Below are positions 1-9,244 of a stretch of DNA of 64,000 nt, piece after piece. The stretch is from NCBI GenBank assembly GCA_964453265.1, contig CAYVNU010000002.1, positions 1-64,000 of the forward strand. The letters are read 5' to 3'. Every line of letters starts with the position of its first letter. Within the stretch, counting starts at the first letter, position 1. The notes beneath the pieces are model-generated. The model saw nothing but the letters and a program-made list of their open reading frames with translations. It did no database searches and had not been told where the DNA came from. The DNA is from CAYVNU01 sp964453265 (lineage in GTDB: Bacteria > Patescibacteriota > Doudnabacteria > UBA920). Position numbers and translations under genes: made by a program.

Positions 1-1530
1 AAAGGTGTCTGGCAGTTTAGTATAGTGCCTGCCTTGGTTGGTGTTTTATCTGTTATTGTTTGTTTTGGATTAACAAGGCGATTATTTATTACTGGCCTTG
101 AATTTTTAGATGAGTCTGAATATACACTAAAGCTTAGGCGGGCTACAAATATAGCACTTTTGGCTTCCTTTTTAATGGCAGTAAATTCTTGGTATGTTGT
201 GCTGTCTAGAACTGCCTTTCGTGCTAATCTTATTCCCCTTTTTGCTGGTATTACTGTATATTTTTTACTTTGTACGTATCAAGCAAAAACAAATAAGCTT
301 AAATTAATTTATTCTTTTTTAACCGGAGCGTTTTTTGCTTTAGGATTTTATACTTATATTGCCTACAGAATTTTAGTTGGAATAATTGCAATTGCTCTTA
401 TATGGCCATGGATTTTTAATGGTTTTACTGAGCAAATAAGGAAATATTGGAGAGCCGCTTTAATATTTTTATTTGCTTTTTTTATTTTTATATTTCCGTT
501 GGCTAAATATTTCTATCAACATCCCGGATCTTTTATTGGTAGGAGCGGACAAGTTAGTGTATTTAACCCTGAACTTTACTTGGTCAATGGTCAGCAACTA
601 CATGGAAAACCACCGATTGGGGTTGTATTGAGTGCTTTAGGAGAAGTAAGCAAAAAATCTTTACTCGGGTTTTTTACCCAAGGGGATTTGAATTGGCGAC
701 ATAATATTTCTGGCTGGCCGTTTTTGTCTCAGTTAGTTAGTCCTTTTTTTGGTGTTGGTTTAATTATAATAAGTTTGTTGGCAATTGGTTATGTTTTTAT
801 GCCAAGAAAAAAACAGCATTGGTGGAAATATTTTATTCTGACCGGTTGGTTTTGGGGTATGTTATTGCCGGTTGTAACAACTGCGGAAGGCATTCCGCAT
901 GGTCTTAGATCAATCGGTATGATACCTCCTGTATTTATTATCTCCGCCTGGGCCTTGTATAGTTTAGCGGAGTTTGTCTGGGTATGGCATTCCAAAATTT
1001 GGGAACGATGTCTTAGTTGTAATTTACCTCATTATGAAAGTGTCTGGCGTTTTTTTAGCCGATGTTTAGCCGCCTATGGGCTTAAGCTGATAGCCGTTTG
1101 TTTTTTTGTGGCTTTAATTTTGCAGACTTATTTTGGTTATTTTGTGTATGCAAAAAACAGTCCGGAAAATTTTTATTATTTCCGTTCAGATTTAACGCCG
1201 GTAAGCCAATATTTGCTGGAGCGCTGCAGGAAAGATGCGACATATTTGGTATTGGATAAATTTTCCGTTCAGACTACCGACTATTTGACTTCAGACCCTG
1301 GTGGTAATTTTTCAGCTAAATGCAATGTGCCCTATTCTCAGGTGGATCCGGAAAATTCTTGGGAATTGAAAAATTTAAAAATTGGTGACCAAATTATTTT
1401 TGCCCAAAGTAGCATATTTGATACAAGAAAGTTTAAACAATATCACCCGCAGGCTTATTTGAAAATGCAACTGCAAAATCAATTCGGCCAAACCGTTTTA
1501 GCGGTGTATGAGATTGTTAATAATAATTAA
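1..1530 (+). CDS. Membrane glycosyltransferase, family 39-like (5' end outside window)
   Basis: Multi-spanning integral membrane protein, probably a GT-C-fold glycosyltransferase that uses a polyprenyl-linked sugar to modify lipid or protein outside the membrane. A GTG could start at base 25, but the frame is open to base 1 and the upstream residues (KGVWQFSIV) continue a typical membrane segment, so the true start lies outside the window. Roughly ten hydrophobic helices fill the first 370 residues. The motif SRTAFRANLIPL in an early loop is typical of uncultured-bacterial family 39 proteins. A soluble, presumably external C-terminal domain of about 120 residues follows the last helix. The catalytic acidic loop of the N-terminus is not visible because of the truncation. 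The family call is by general resemblance. Confidence 0.7.
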   Translation, partial: KGVWQFSIVPALVGVLSVIVCFGLTRRLFITGLEFLDESEYTLKLRRATNIALLASFLMAVNSWYVVLSRTAFRANLIPLFAGITVYFLLCTYQAKTNKLKLIYSFLTGAFFALGFYTYIAYRILVGIIAIALIWPWIFNGFTEQIRKYWRAALIFLFAFFIFIFPLAKYFYQHPGSFIGRSGQVSVFNPELYLVNGQQLHGKPPIGVVLSALGEVSKKSLLGFFTQGDLNWRHNISGWPFLSQLVSPFFGVGLIIISLLAIGYVFMPRKKQHWWKYFILTGWFWGMLLPVVTTAEGIPHGLRSIGMIPPVFIISAWALYSLAEFVWVWHSKIWERCLSCNLPHYESVWRFFSRCLAAYGLKLIAVCFFVALILQTYFGYFVYAKNSPENFYYFRSDLTPVSQYLLERCRKDATYLVLDKFSVQTTDYLTSDPGGNFSAKCNVPYSQVDPENSWELKNLKIGDQIIFAQSSIFDTRKFKQYHPQAYLKMQLQNQFGQTVLAVYEIVNNN

Positions 1531-1547
1531 GTTATTTCTAAAATAAA

Positions 1548-1973
1548 ATGAATCCATTTTATTATGCTTTAATTGCAGGAGTTTTTGCGGGAATATTCCA
1601 AATAGCTAGAAAAATAATATCAACACAAGGTCTTACTCCTCTTCTTGGAGCAACTATATTTTCCCTAGTTGCAGGTTTATTGGGAGTGGTTTTGCTTATT
1701 AAGCAAAAATTCAGTTTAGCTAGTATAAGTGGAAAATCACTAATACTAGCTGCCAGTGCAGGTTTACTTGTACTTCCAATAGATTATTGCATCCTTAAGG
1801 CTTATGAGAAGGGTTTCCCAATTGCATTGGGAAGTTTAATTTTAGTAGCAATTAGCGCAGGTATTGCTGTTTTATTTGGAATGTTTTTTCTACACGAACC
1901 CGTAAAGCCAATTAAATTTTTTGCAATTATTTTAATTTTTGCCGGAATTTTGATTATTAAAGCAGTAAAATAA
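1548..1973 (+). CDS. Small EamA/DMT-type membrane protein
   Basis: 141-residue hydrophobic protein with about five predicted helices, the size of a single EamA half-repeat. The C-terminal stretch with FFLHEPVKPIKF followed by a hydrophobic helix (AIILIFAGILII) is the usual end of an EamA domain. Half-size members work as homo- or heterodimers, as in EmrE- or ArnE/F-like transporters. It lies between two glycosyltransferases, 17 bases after the first and 2 bases before the second. One inference is a role in flipping the lipid-linked sugar donor used by its neighbours, as ArnE/F does for aminoarabinose. Substrate unknown. Confidence 0.6.
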   Translation: MNPFYYALIAGVFAGIFQIARKIISTQGLTPLLGATIFSLVAGLLGVVLLIKQKFSLASISGKSLILAASAGLLVLPIDYCILKAYEKGFPIALGSLILVAISAGIAVLFGMFFLHEPVKPIKFFAIILIFAGILIIKAVK

Positions 1974-1975
1974 AT

Positions 1976-3565
1976 ATGAAAAAAAATCTGCCACTCATAC
2001 TAATTTTAATTATCGGAATCGCTTTGAGATTTTACCATAATCTTGGCATTTCGCTTTGGCATGATGAGGCTTTTTCAGCTTTGCTTATAAAGTATCCGTG
2101 GAGTGAAATGATGTATGGAATTGGACTGGATGTACATCCGCCCATGTATTATATTTTTTTGCGGTTTTGGCATTATGTTTTTGGCGATTCTTTACTTTCG
2201 CTTCGCGGTTTTACAGTATTTTTCGGTGTAGGAACTATTTGGGCAGCTTGGCTTTTTGTTAAAGAGGCTTTTAAAGACGAAAAAATGGCTCTGTGGGCTG
2301 CGGTTTTAGTGGCACTTAACCCTTTCCAAATAGAGTACGCAAGCGAGGCTCGCATGTATACTATGGGTGCTTTTTTTGCCATTTTAGCTGCGTATTTTTT
2401 AATAAAAGCATTGAACAGGCAAAAAAAATTAGCAGGAGACATATCTTTAAACATGCCAAATTTGCCCGCAGATATAGACATAAAAAGAAGCATGCTTTTA
2501 AGTTACATTGGCTTTGTTTTGAGTATTGTGGTAATGATTTACACTCACTACTATTTGCTTTTTACTGCTGCGGCAATTTGTTTTTATGGGGTAGTCTATT
2601 TATTTTTCCACCATCAAGGTAATTTTTGGGAAAAATTTAAGTGGCTTATTTTATCTGGTGTACTTATTGTTTTGTCTTACCTGCCTTGGCTAAAAACCTT
2701 TTTATTCCAGTTTAAACAAGTATCCGGCGGATATTGGATTCCGCCCATGGATCGCTGGAGCGTACCTTCAACTTTATGGACATTAATTCTAGGCTTTGGG
2801 CACGATGTGCAAAACCACGGTACTCAAAAATGGCTAATTGCTTTGAGCGTTCTATTTTTATTTGTTGTATACAGGTTTTTAAGAAAAAGCCAGAGTTTTC
2901 ATAAATACTTGGTTTTGCTCTGTGTGCTAGCTCCCTTTTTTGGAGCGGTTTTATTTTATATTTTGGCAAAATTAAAAGGTAGTAATTCTTCAGTTTATCA
3001 AGTTAGATATTTTCTCTACACATCAACCTTTTTTTCTGTAATAATTGCAGCCTGGCTTAGAGAAATGAAATGGAAATGGCTTGGCCAGACATTGTTTATA
3101 ATTTACGCAATAATAAATTTATTTGCTTTTTATTTGTATTGGAAAGATTTAAATATTAAAATTAGACCCGGGATGGATTCTGCTGCCAAGTTTATTCAAT
3201 CCAATATTCAGGAAAAAGATAAACTGTACGTTGGTAGTAGCTTTGAATTTTTCAATTTAAAATACTATGTTTCTCAAATGCGCAGAACAGGTGTCCCCCG
3301 TCCTCTGCTTTATAGCGGCGGTAGAAAAGTTGAGAATATGCTTCACTTTGAAGGTACGGCAATTTTGACAAATAATGATTTAGTTTTAGATTTTAATCAA
3401 GGTTTAAATAATGCAGATACGGTTTGGCTTTTATGGACAAATGGTTTTGGTGGACAAAAACCGGAAACTCCAAAAAATTGGGTTAAGATAGACGAAAAAG
3501 AATACCCGGAAGTCAGGCCTTATGTAGGGACGAATATATACATTACTGAATATAAAGTCAATTAA
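1976..3565 (+). CDS. Family 39-type glycosyltransferase (ArnT/PMT-like)
   Basis: 529-residue polytopic membrane protein. The N-terminal helix is followed by LWHDEAFSALL, the acidic first external loop that holds the catalytic Asp-Glu pair in GT-C enzymes, and then by DVHPPMYY, a family 39 hallmark. About eleven further helices run to residue 385, and a soluble external domain of about 140 residues closes the protein. It probably transfers a sugar from a polyprenyl phosphate donor to an envelope acceptor. It starts two bases after the EamA-like gene, suggesting a common transcript, and is followed directly by a strong terminator. The acceptor cannot be deduced. Confidence 0.78.
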   Translation: MKKNLPLILILIIGIALRFYHNLGISLWHDEAFSALLIKYPWSEMMYGIGLDVHPPMYYIFLRFWHYVFGDSLLSLRGFTVFFGVGTIWAAWLFVKEAFKDEKMALWAAVLVALNPFQIEYASEARMYTMGAFFAILAAYFLIKALNRQKKLAGDISLNMPNLPADIDIKRSMLLSYIGFVLSIVVMIYTHYYLLFTAAAICFYGVVYLFFHHQGNFWEKFKWLILSGVLIVLSYLPWLKTFLFQFKQVSGGYWIPPMDRWSVPSTLWTLILGFGHDVQNHGTQKWLIALSVLFLFVVYRFLRKSQSFHKYLVLLCVLAPFFGAVLFYILAKLKGSNSSVYQVRYFLYTSTFFSVIIAAWLREMKWKWLGQTLFIIYAIINLFAFYLYWKDLNIKIRPGMDSAAKFIQSNIQEKDKLYVGSSFEFFNLKYYVSQMRRTGVPRPLLYSGGRKVENMLHFEGTAILTNNDLVLDFNQGLNNADTVWLLWTNGFGGQKPETPKNWVKIDEKEYPEVRPYVGTNIYITEYKVN

Positions 3566-3570
3566 ACTTT

Positions 3571-3606
3571 AAAAAAACAGCCTTGAAATTCAAGGCTGTT
3601 TTTTTA
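3571..3606. terminator. Bidirectional intrinsic terminator
   Basis: Perfect inverted repeat (AACAGCCTTGA / TCAAGGCTGTT) with a 3-base loop, an A-run on one side and a T-run on the other. It separates convergent genes: the glycosyltransferase on + and the UMP kinase on -, whose stop codon lies inside the T-run. Confidence 0.9.
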
Positions 3607-4290
3607 TGAAATTGTCGTGCCGTCAAAGTTTTTACCGTTTAAAATATTTTCCAAATTTTTTAAATTCTTGCCGTTGGCAATAATGGCTTGTATTTTATTT
3701 TTTTCGGCAAATTGCGCGGCAATTGGATCAAACGGGACATTGGCTCCTGGGCGCCATTTTTTTCCGGTAATTTTTAGTAGGCCACCCCAGGAAATAGTAG
3801 TTATTTTTTTCGCGTCTTTAAATTTTCTCGGATCTTTGGTGTGTAAAAAGTCAATATTGCTTAAATTTATAACGGTTTTAGCTGAATATGTTTTTGCCAG
3901 CAGTACAGCAATCATATCAGTGCTCCAGCCGGGTTTCCATCCGCCAGCTAATAGAATGTTTTCTTTAAAATTAACTTTTTTTGTGGGATTTATAACTATT
4001 TTACTGTTAGCTTTTTGTCCAAACATTAGTCTTACAAACTGAGCATTGGTGTGAGTAGTGTAAATTCCCATCCAATCTAAGTCAGCAGAACTTACTTTGC
4101 CTAATTGGTTTAAAGCGCCCTGGTATTTTCTACAAACTTTTCCTCCGCCCGTAATTAAAATAAATTTATTTTTCGTTGCAGCTTGTTTTAAAATTAATTT
4201 TTTAAACTCTCTTAAGAAATTAAAGTCTATTTCTTCAGGGAAAATAAGCGATCCCCCTAGTGAAATTATGAACAATTTTTGATTCTGCAT
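3604..4290 (-). CDS. pyrH: UMP kinase, archaeal-type
   Basis: 228-residue amino-acid-kinase-fold protein that phosphorylates UMP to UDP. Visible motifs are the nucleotide-binding SLGGSLI near the N-terminus, ITGGGKVCRKYQ, the UMP-site region LAGGWKPGWSTDM, the NLSNIDFLHTKDPRK segment contacting ATP, and the C-terminal DGTTIS. The GGWKPGWSTD signature and short length match the archaeal subfamily (TIGR02076-like) rather than the hexameric GTP-regulated bacterial PyrH of about 240 residues. It is the last gene of a unit after the ftsQ-like gene, with a 2-base gap. The kinase function is secure; the archaeal-type assignment is by motif memory and should be tested by phylogeny. Confidence 0.85.
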   Translation of the reverse strand: MQNQKLFIISLGGSLIFPEEIDFNFLREFKKLILKQAATKNKFILITGGGKVCRKYQGALNQLGKVSSADLDWMGIYTTHTNAQFVRLMFGQKANSKIVINPTKKVNFKENILLAGGWKPGWSTDMIAVLLAKTYSAKTVINLSNIDFLHTKDPRKFKDAKKITTISWGGLLKITGKKWRPGANVPFDPIAAQFAEKNKIQAIIANGKNLKNLENILNGKNFDGTTIS

Positions 4291-4292
4291 GT

Positions 4293-5261
4293 TTAGGGTT
4301 TTAATGTTTGTAAGCTTGAGCTGGCTGTAGGAATAATAAGTTCAGATGAGCAGGCGGTTTTTTTGAAACAAACGTACGCCTTGTTTTTAAAGCGTAGATC
4401 TATATAGTAAATTCTTTCAAAATCCGACTTGCTTAAGTTTAGCATTATAGATTTATATTCAGCAAAGGTTTTTTGTAAATCATTTTGGCTATTTATTTTG
4501 AGCTGAGGTCCAGATACAAAATCAATAAACCAATCGGGGCTTAGAAAACTGTCAAAACTAAACTGTGATACCTCATAGCCAGATATTTTTAGCAGTTCTT
4601 GTTTTAATAAATTAATTTTGTTTAGTTCGTTTAAGCCCGCAGCTTTTTCTCCTACCTGGTAGTTTTGGGCGCCGAGTACAAAAATTTTTTTTAAACTTGT
4701 AGTGGTTTGGCTGGCTGTCTCGAGCATTATAATTTCTTCCATAATGAAGCCGTCGCTTGCGAGTTTATATTGCTTGGAGTTGGAATTTAGTTCATAAGAT
4801 GCGATTCGAGGTAACAAGCTTATTTTAAGTGAAGAAAACCATTTTTTTTGAATAGACTGAATTTCTGAAATACTGGAATCGTTTTTTATAAGCAGGTCTA
4901 ATTTCTTTTTTGAAGTCAAAAGTAAATTTTTTTGCGGCAGGAGAGATTTTGTATCTAAAAAAGTGTTTATGCGGGCAGCTAATTCTTCAGTTTGTTTTTG
5001 TGGCAGGCCCGAAATTTCAACGGATTTTACATAGAGGAAATTCGGAATATAAATTATATAAACCAATCCGGCCAAGAAAAAAATAAAAATGATATTTTTA
5101 ACAACAGAGATTTGGTTGATTTTTAAAAACAAATTTTTCAAGCCACTTTTAGATTTTTCACCAGACTGTCTTTTGTAGTTTCTGGCTTCTTTTAGCTGGG
5201 TTTGAAAATTTTGTTTTTGAAATCTAATTTTTTTATCAAATTTATTTTTATTTCCTAGCAT
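4293..5261 (-). CDS. ftsQ: FtsQ-type POTRA cell-division protein
   Basis: 322-residue bitopic protein. A basic cytoplasmic N-terminus of about 55 residues is followed by one transmembrane helix (about 56-76, IIFIFFLAGLVYIIYIP). Next comes a POTRA-like domain starting VKSVEISGLPQ, the usual FtsQ beginning. The rest resembles the beta-rich FtsQ/DivIB domain that bridges early and late divisome proteins, ending in a low-complexity Ser/Thr tail. Sequence conservation is low, as usual for this family. Unlike classical dcw clusters it lies 42 kb from the mur/fts genes and downstream of serS. Confidence 0.68.
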   Translation of the reverse strand: MLGNKNKFDKKIRFQKQNFQTQLKEARNYKRQSGEKSKSGLKNLFLKINQISVVKNIIFIFFLAGLVYIIYIPNFLYVKSVEISGLPQKQTEELAARINTFLDTKSLLPQKNLLLTSKKKLDLLIKNDSSISEIQSIQKKWFSSLKISLLPRIASYELNSNSKQYKLASDGFIMEEIIMLETASQTTTSLKKIFVLGAQNYQVGEKAAGLNELNKINLLKQELLKISGYEVSQFSFDSFLSPDWFIDFVSGPQLKINSQNDLQKTFAEYKSIMLNLSKSDFERIYYIDLRFKNKAYVCFKKTACSSELIIPTASSSLQTLKP

Positions 5262-5284
5262 ACTTTAGGTCAAAGCGAGAAAAG

Positions 5285-6628
5285 TTAACTAATTAGCTTA
5301 TTTTTTATAACATCTTTTCCAACATATGGCCTTAAAACTTCAGGTACAACTATGCTACCGTCTTTTTGTTGATAGTTTTCTAGAATCGCGATTAAAATTC
5401 TCGGACTGGCAATAACTGTGTTGTTTAGCATGTAAGCATGCTTAATCCTTCCTTCTTTATCTTTGTATCGGATGTTTAAACGCCTAGACTGCCAGTCTGT
5501 AAGGTTTGAATCTGAATGGGTTTCTCCAAAGTCATTGCGGCTTGGCATCCAGGTTTCTATATCGTACATTTTGTATTTGCCTGCGCCCATATCACCTGTG
5601 CATATATTTAAAACTCTATGTGGTAGTTTTAAATCCATTAGCATTTCTTGGGCAATTTCTCGCAAAGCTTCAAGCCATTTGTCGCTTTCTATTATATCAG
5701 CTTTGCATATAACCACTTGTTCAACTTTCATGAATTCATGAATTCGGTATATGCCCCTGGTGTCTTTGCCATAGCTGCCTATTTCGCTTCTAAAACATGA
5801 GCTAACACCGCAGACTTTAACGGGAAAATCTTTTTCTTCTAAAATTTTATCTGAGTAATAAGCAATTAAAGAAGGCTCGCTCGTACCGGCTAAATAAATT
5901 TGATCAGAATTTTTTTCATCTGAATTGGCAATTTTGTAAATTTCTTCTCGTCCAAAAGGAAAGTGCCCGCTTCCGTATAAAGCAAAATCTCGTATTAATA
6001 CAGGAGGTACCATTAAGGTAAATTCCTTTTGCTGCATTTTTTTAAGCGCATGCCAAATTAAGCCGTATTGGAGTAATACAGCTTCGTTTTTTAAATAATA
6101 GCCTCTAAATCCTGCGGTTTTCACTCCCGCCTCTGTATCTATAAGGTCTAAATCTTTGCCAAGCGCAATATGGTCTTTTATATCAAAATCAAATCTGGTA
6201 GGAATTTGTCCGATTTTTTCAGTGTCTTTTGGATCAACATTGCCTAAAGCCGGGGCCCAGTAGCTCCAGGGCACGTTTTCCGATGAGTCTTTGCCAATTG
6301 GAGTTTCGGGGCTTGGAATATTTGGAACCAAGTACATTAAATTGTCGTAGTCTTTTTGAACATTGGCTACTAAAATTTTAAGTTCAGTAGTTTTTTGGTC
6401 AACTTCCTTCATTTCCAAAAGCTTGACCTGTTTGGATTTTGCCTCAAGTTTTGGGATTTCTTTAGAAGCCTGATTTTTTAATGCTTGCAAGCTTTCTAGT
6501 TCAGTTAGCAAGTCTCGTCTTTTTGCATCTAAGTCTAAAAGTTCTTCTAAGTTTAAATCGATCCGTTTATTTTTAATGGCTTCTTTAACTTTTTCCGCAT
6601 TTTCGCGAATGAATTTGATGTCTAACAT
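5285..6628 (-). CDS. serS: Serine--tRNA ligase
   Basis: 447-residue class II aminoacyl-tRNA synthetase charging tRNA-Ser. It starts MLDIKFIRENAEKVKEAI, the standard beginning of the N-terminal antiparallel coiled coil (to about residue 110) that grips the long variable arm. The catalytic domain shows the serine-binding TSEP region (AGTSEPSLIAYY), motif 2 (CFRSEIGSYGKDTRGIYR) and motif 3 (ASPRILIAILENYQ). Length is normal. It is upstream of and probably co-transcribed with ftsQ and pyrH. Confidence 0.97.
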   Translation of the reverse strand: MLDIKFIRENAEKVKEAIKNKRIDLNLEELLDLDAKRRDLLTELESLQALKNQASKEIPKLEAKSKQVKLLEMKEVDQKTTELKILVANVQKDYDNLMYLVPNIPSPETPIGKDSSENVPWSYWAPALGNVDPKDTEKIGQIPTRFDFDIKDHIALGKDLDLIDTEAGVKTAGFRGYYLKNEAVLLQYGLIWHALKKMQQKEFTLMVPPVLIRDFALYGSGHFPFGREEIYKIANSDEKNSDQIYLAGTSEPSLIAYYSDKILEEKDFPVKVCGVSSCFRSEIGSYGKDTRGIYRIHEFMKVEQVVICKADIIESDKWLEALREIAQEMLMDLKLPHRVLNICTGDMGAGKYKMYDIETWMPSRNDFGETHSDSNLTDWQSRRLNIRYKDKEGRIKHAYMLNNTVIASPRILIAILENYQQKDGSIVVPEVLRPYVGKDVIKNKLIS

Positions 6629-6635
6629 ATAAATA

Positions 6636-6671
6636 GTATTATGTATTAAGTATAATGTATTATGTATTAAG
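6636..6671. repeat. Short tandem direct repeat
   Basis: GTATTATGTATTAAG occurs twice (6636-6650 and 6657-6671) with a 6-base A/T-rich spacer, just upstream of serS. The surrounding intergenic stretch (6629-6764) is AT-rich and contains nothing else I recognise. Confidence 0.7.
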
Positions 6672-6764
6672 CAAGCTCCCGGTCTTTTGAATGTTTTTAA
6701 ATGAATTGTAGTTTTTTATTACATTAGAACGCGTAAATTTAGTTTCGTAACTTGTAGTCTGTAT

Positions 6765-7193
6765 TTAAGAATCTAGAAGTTTAAAAATTTCTATAACGTT
6801 TGGAAGGTATTTGTAATTATTTATTTCACTTTTTGAAATAAACTTTAATTCAGTTATTTTTTTGTCAAAATTTTTGGTATGCAAACTACCGCCTGTAACT
6901 TTACAAAGATATGTCGGAAATAGGGTTTGCCACTTGTCGCCGTCCTTAGTTTGCCAAATAGAAAAATAGATTTTTGGGAGTAATTTTATAACCTCAATTT
7001 CTAAGCCAGACTCTTCCTTTATTTCTCTTATTATGGCATCTTCAGGGTCTTCGCCAAATTCAATATGACCCCCGAGTATTTCCCAGAAGCCATCAGCATC
7101 AGGTACAGTTAAATCTTTTCGTTTACCAATTAGGAGTTTACCCTCACTATTAATTACAACTCCTAAGACAATAGATTTTTGAATATTTGCCAT
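6765..7193 (-). CDS. NUDIX hydrolase
   Basis: 142 residues, a single NUDIX domain. The Nudix box is visible as GGHIEFGEDPEDAIIREIKE followed by ESGLE, with the catalytic glutamates in REIKEES. The family hydrolyses nucleoside diphosphates linked to another moiety; the exact substrate (for example an oxidised dNTP) cannot be read from sequence. The beginning MANIQKSIVLGVVINSEGKLLIGKRK is typical of MutT-like members. Single gene between serS and a hypothetical gene, with gaps of more than 40 bases on both sides. Confidence 0.88.
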   Translation of the reverse strand: MANIQKSIVLGVVINSEGKLLIGKRKDLTVPDADGFWEILGGHIEFGEDPEDAIIREIKEESGLEIEVIKLLPKIYFSIWQTKDGDKWQTLFPTYLCKVTGGSLHTKNFDKKITELKFISKSEINNYKYLPNVIEIFKLLDS

Positions 7194-7238
7194 AGTTAAT
7201 TTAAGGATTTCCTCCCAATATTGAATTAATCAGGTTTT

Positions 7239-7607
7239 CTACCTTACTTGCATTGCGTTCCAGAATTCGCTTTCTTTACAGGCTTTTCTAATATCTTCGG
7301 GTAGATTATCAAGGAATTCAGCGCCTCTTCTAATCTCTTTAATTCCTAAATCCTTTAATTTTTGCTCCGCTTCCTCTAGTCGTTTTCGTGCTAAAAAATA
7401 GGCATATCTGCGCTGATGTTTAGGATTGTCTTGATCTTTTTTGGGGTCATAATTTTGATATTCATCATCAGTTGGTATTGGTGTTTCAGAATCGATACCT
7501 CCGTTGTTTTTATAACCCTGCCAAGCTATAGTAAAAGCATTTACTGCTAATACTATCTTATCTATTGAATCTACGTTAGGTTCGCTATTTTTTTGTTCTG
7601 AATACAT
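7239..7607 (-). CDS. Hypothetical protein
   Basis: 122 residues, strongly charged, no membrane segment and no family I recognise. Residues 75-110 (ARKRLEEAEQKLKDLGIKE) should form an amphipathic helix. It lies 18 bases downstream of lysS on the same strand, so it may be its last operon member. The coding assignment rests on length, codon pattern and position. Confidence 0.6.
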   Translation of the reverse strand: MYSEQKNSEPNVDSIDKIVLAVNAFTIAWQGYKNNGGIDSETPIPTDDEYQNYDPKKDQDNPKHQRRYAYFLARKRLEEAEQKLKDLGIKEIRRGAEFLDNLPEDIRKACKESEFWNAMQVR

Positions 7608-7625
7608 ATAGTCTGTATTTAATAA

Positions 7626-9092
7626 TTAGTTCTTGGTGGAATCTTTCATTAAAGGAAATACCACAGTCTCTCGTATGGACTTACCCATAAGTACACTAAA
7701 TAATCTTTCAGAAACCCCAAAACCAGCAGCCGGGGGCATGCCGTATTCCATGGCTTCCACATAGGCTTCGTCAAGCATTTGGGCTTCGTCGTCCCCTGCT
7801 TCGCGTAGTTTCATTTGGTCGGCAAAACGAGAGCGCTGGTCAACGGGGTCGTTTAGTTCGCCAAACCCTTTGCCTAATTCTGTGCCAAACGCCAAAATCT
7901 GCATTCTTTGCACTATTTTTGGGTTCTTTGGGTCTCTTTTAGCAAGTGGTTCTAATTCAACTGGTTGGTCTACTAAAAATACGGGCTTTTGTGTAGGAAT
8001 ATTTTTCCTCACTTCTTTAAAAATAATGTCGATAAGTCTTCCTCTGCCGGCCGCTGGCTCGTATTTTAAATGCTTTTGATCGCAATATTTTTTTAAGTCG
8101 TCATCACTAACTGACATTAAATCTATGCCGGTATGCTGCTTAAAAATTTCTACATAACTGACTTTTTGCCAATCGCCTGAAAAATCTACGGTTTGGCCGT
8201 GAGCGGTAATTTCTAATGTGCCAAATACATCGGAAATAATTTGTTGATACATTTTTTGGCAAAACAGCATCATATCTTCAAAAGAAGCGTAGGCCCAGTA
8301 AAATTCCATTTGGGTGTAGTCTTGCAAATGTTCTGTGTCTATACCTTCGTTTCTAAATATGCGACCAATTTCAAAAACTTTTTCATAGCCTGCAACCAAC
8401 ATTTTCTTTAAAGGCAGCTCAAGTGAGATTCGCAGATAAAAGTCGCGGTCTAAGGCATTGTGGTGAGTTATAAACGGCCTGGCTTCTGCTCCGCCCGGGA
8501 CAGATTCTAGTATTGGCATGTCTATATGCAAAAATCCAGCATCTTCCATAAACTTGCGCATGCTGTTCCAAAACTTGGCTTTTTTTATAAAAATATCTTT
8601 GGCTTCGGGATTTAATAAAATGTCTAAGTATCTTTTTCGCAAGCGTATTTCTTCATCAACAATGCCAAAGTGTTCTGTTGGAAGCGGAAGTAAGCTTTTA
8701 GCTAATAACTTATAGTTTATAGCTTGCAGTGTTTTTTCTTCGGTCTTAGTTTTAAAAAGTTTACCGGTAACTTGTATAAAATCGCCGGTATCTAAATTTT
8801 TCAAAGCAAACTTAAAATTATCCGCGCCTAAATCATCGCTCTTAAACAAAACTTGAATTTTAGCAGAACCATCTTCTATGTGGACAAACATAATTTTGCC
8901 CATATCTCTAAAACTTCTTATGCGACCGACCAAAGTAATTTCTTTGTCTGTTAAATTATCAAAATCATCCAGCGCCAGTTCATTGGCGTGGGTACGATCG
9001 GTTTTTGACGGGTATGGATTCGTTCCCGCTGCCTTGATATTCTCAAGCTTGGTTTTCCTGCCTTTTATTATGTCTTCTAGTCTTTCTGACAT
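7626..9092 (-). CDS. lysS: Lysine--tRNA ligase (class II)
   Basis: 488-residue class II synthetase. The N-terminal OB-fold anticodon-binding domain (about residues 50-160) contains VGRIRSFRDMGKIMFVHIED. The catalytic domain has PGGAEARPFITHHNALDRD, motif 2 (EIGRIFRNEGIDTEHLQDYT) and motif 3 with GFGVSERLFSVLMGKSIRET. The length is typical of bacterial LysS and nothing is missing. A long imperfect hairpin sits in its leader. It forms a convincing unit with the small hypothetical gene downstream. Confidence 0.96.
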   Translation of the reverse strand: MSERLEDIIKGRKTKLENIKAAGTNPYPSKTDRTHANELALDDFDNLTDKEITLVGRIRSFRDMGKIMFVHIEDGSAKIQVLFKSDDLGADNFKFALKNLDTGDFIQVTGKLFKTKTEEKTLQAINYKLLAKSLLPLPTEHFGIVDEEIRLRKRYLDILLNPEAKDIFIKKAKFWNSMRKFMEDAGFLHIDMPILESVPGGAEARPFITHHNALDRDFYLRISLELPLKKMLVAGYEKVFEIGRIFRNEGIDTEHLQDYTQMEFYWAYASFEDMMLFCQKMYQQIISDVFGTLEITAHGQTVDFSGDWQKVSYVEIFKQHTGIDLMSVSDDDLKKYCDQKHLKYEPAAGRGRLIDIIFKEVRKNIPTQKPVFLVDQPVELEPLAKRDPKNPKIVQRMQILAFGTELGKGFGELNDPVDQRSRFADQMKLREAGDDEAQMLDEAYVEAMEYGMPPAAGFGVSERLFSVLMGKSIRETVVFPLMKDSTKN

Positions 9093-9105
9093 GGATATGG
9101 GTAAG

Positions 9106-9178
9106 AACTATAACAATAACAAATTCATCTAAAATAAAGATGATTTGTTAAGTTATCGTTATGGTTATGATTATAGTT
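9106..9178 (-). promoter_or_regulatory. Long imperfect hairpin in the lysS leader
   Basis: Bases 9106-9130 can pair with 9138-9178: AACTATAA at one end pairs with TTATAGTT, and ACAAATTCATCT pairs with AGATGATTTGT, giving a stem-loop of about 73 bases that ends 14 bases before the lysS ATG. No Shine-Dalgarno sequence is visible between hairpin and start. It could be a leader regulating translation, or a relic palindrome. AT-rich composition makes chance pairing partly possible. Confidence 0.35.
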
Positions 9179-9196
9179 AATATGCTTTATTATAAC

Positions 9197-9232
9197 AAAA
9201 AACCGTCAATTTTACCAAATTGGCGGTTTTTT
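9197..9232. terminator. Intrinsic terminator after greA
   Basis: AAAAACCGTCAATTT and AAATTGGCGGTTTTT form a 15-base stem (one G-T pair) with a 4-base loop and T-runs on both strands. It ends greA transcription just upstream of the lysS leader. Confidence 0.85.
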
Positions 9233-9244
9233 CAATTTTATTGA

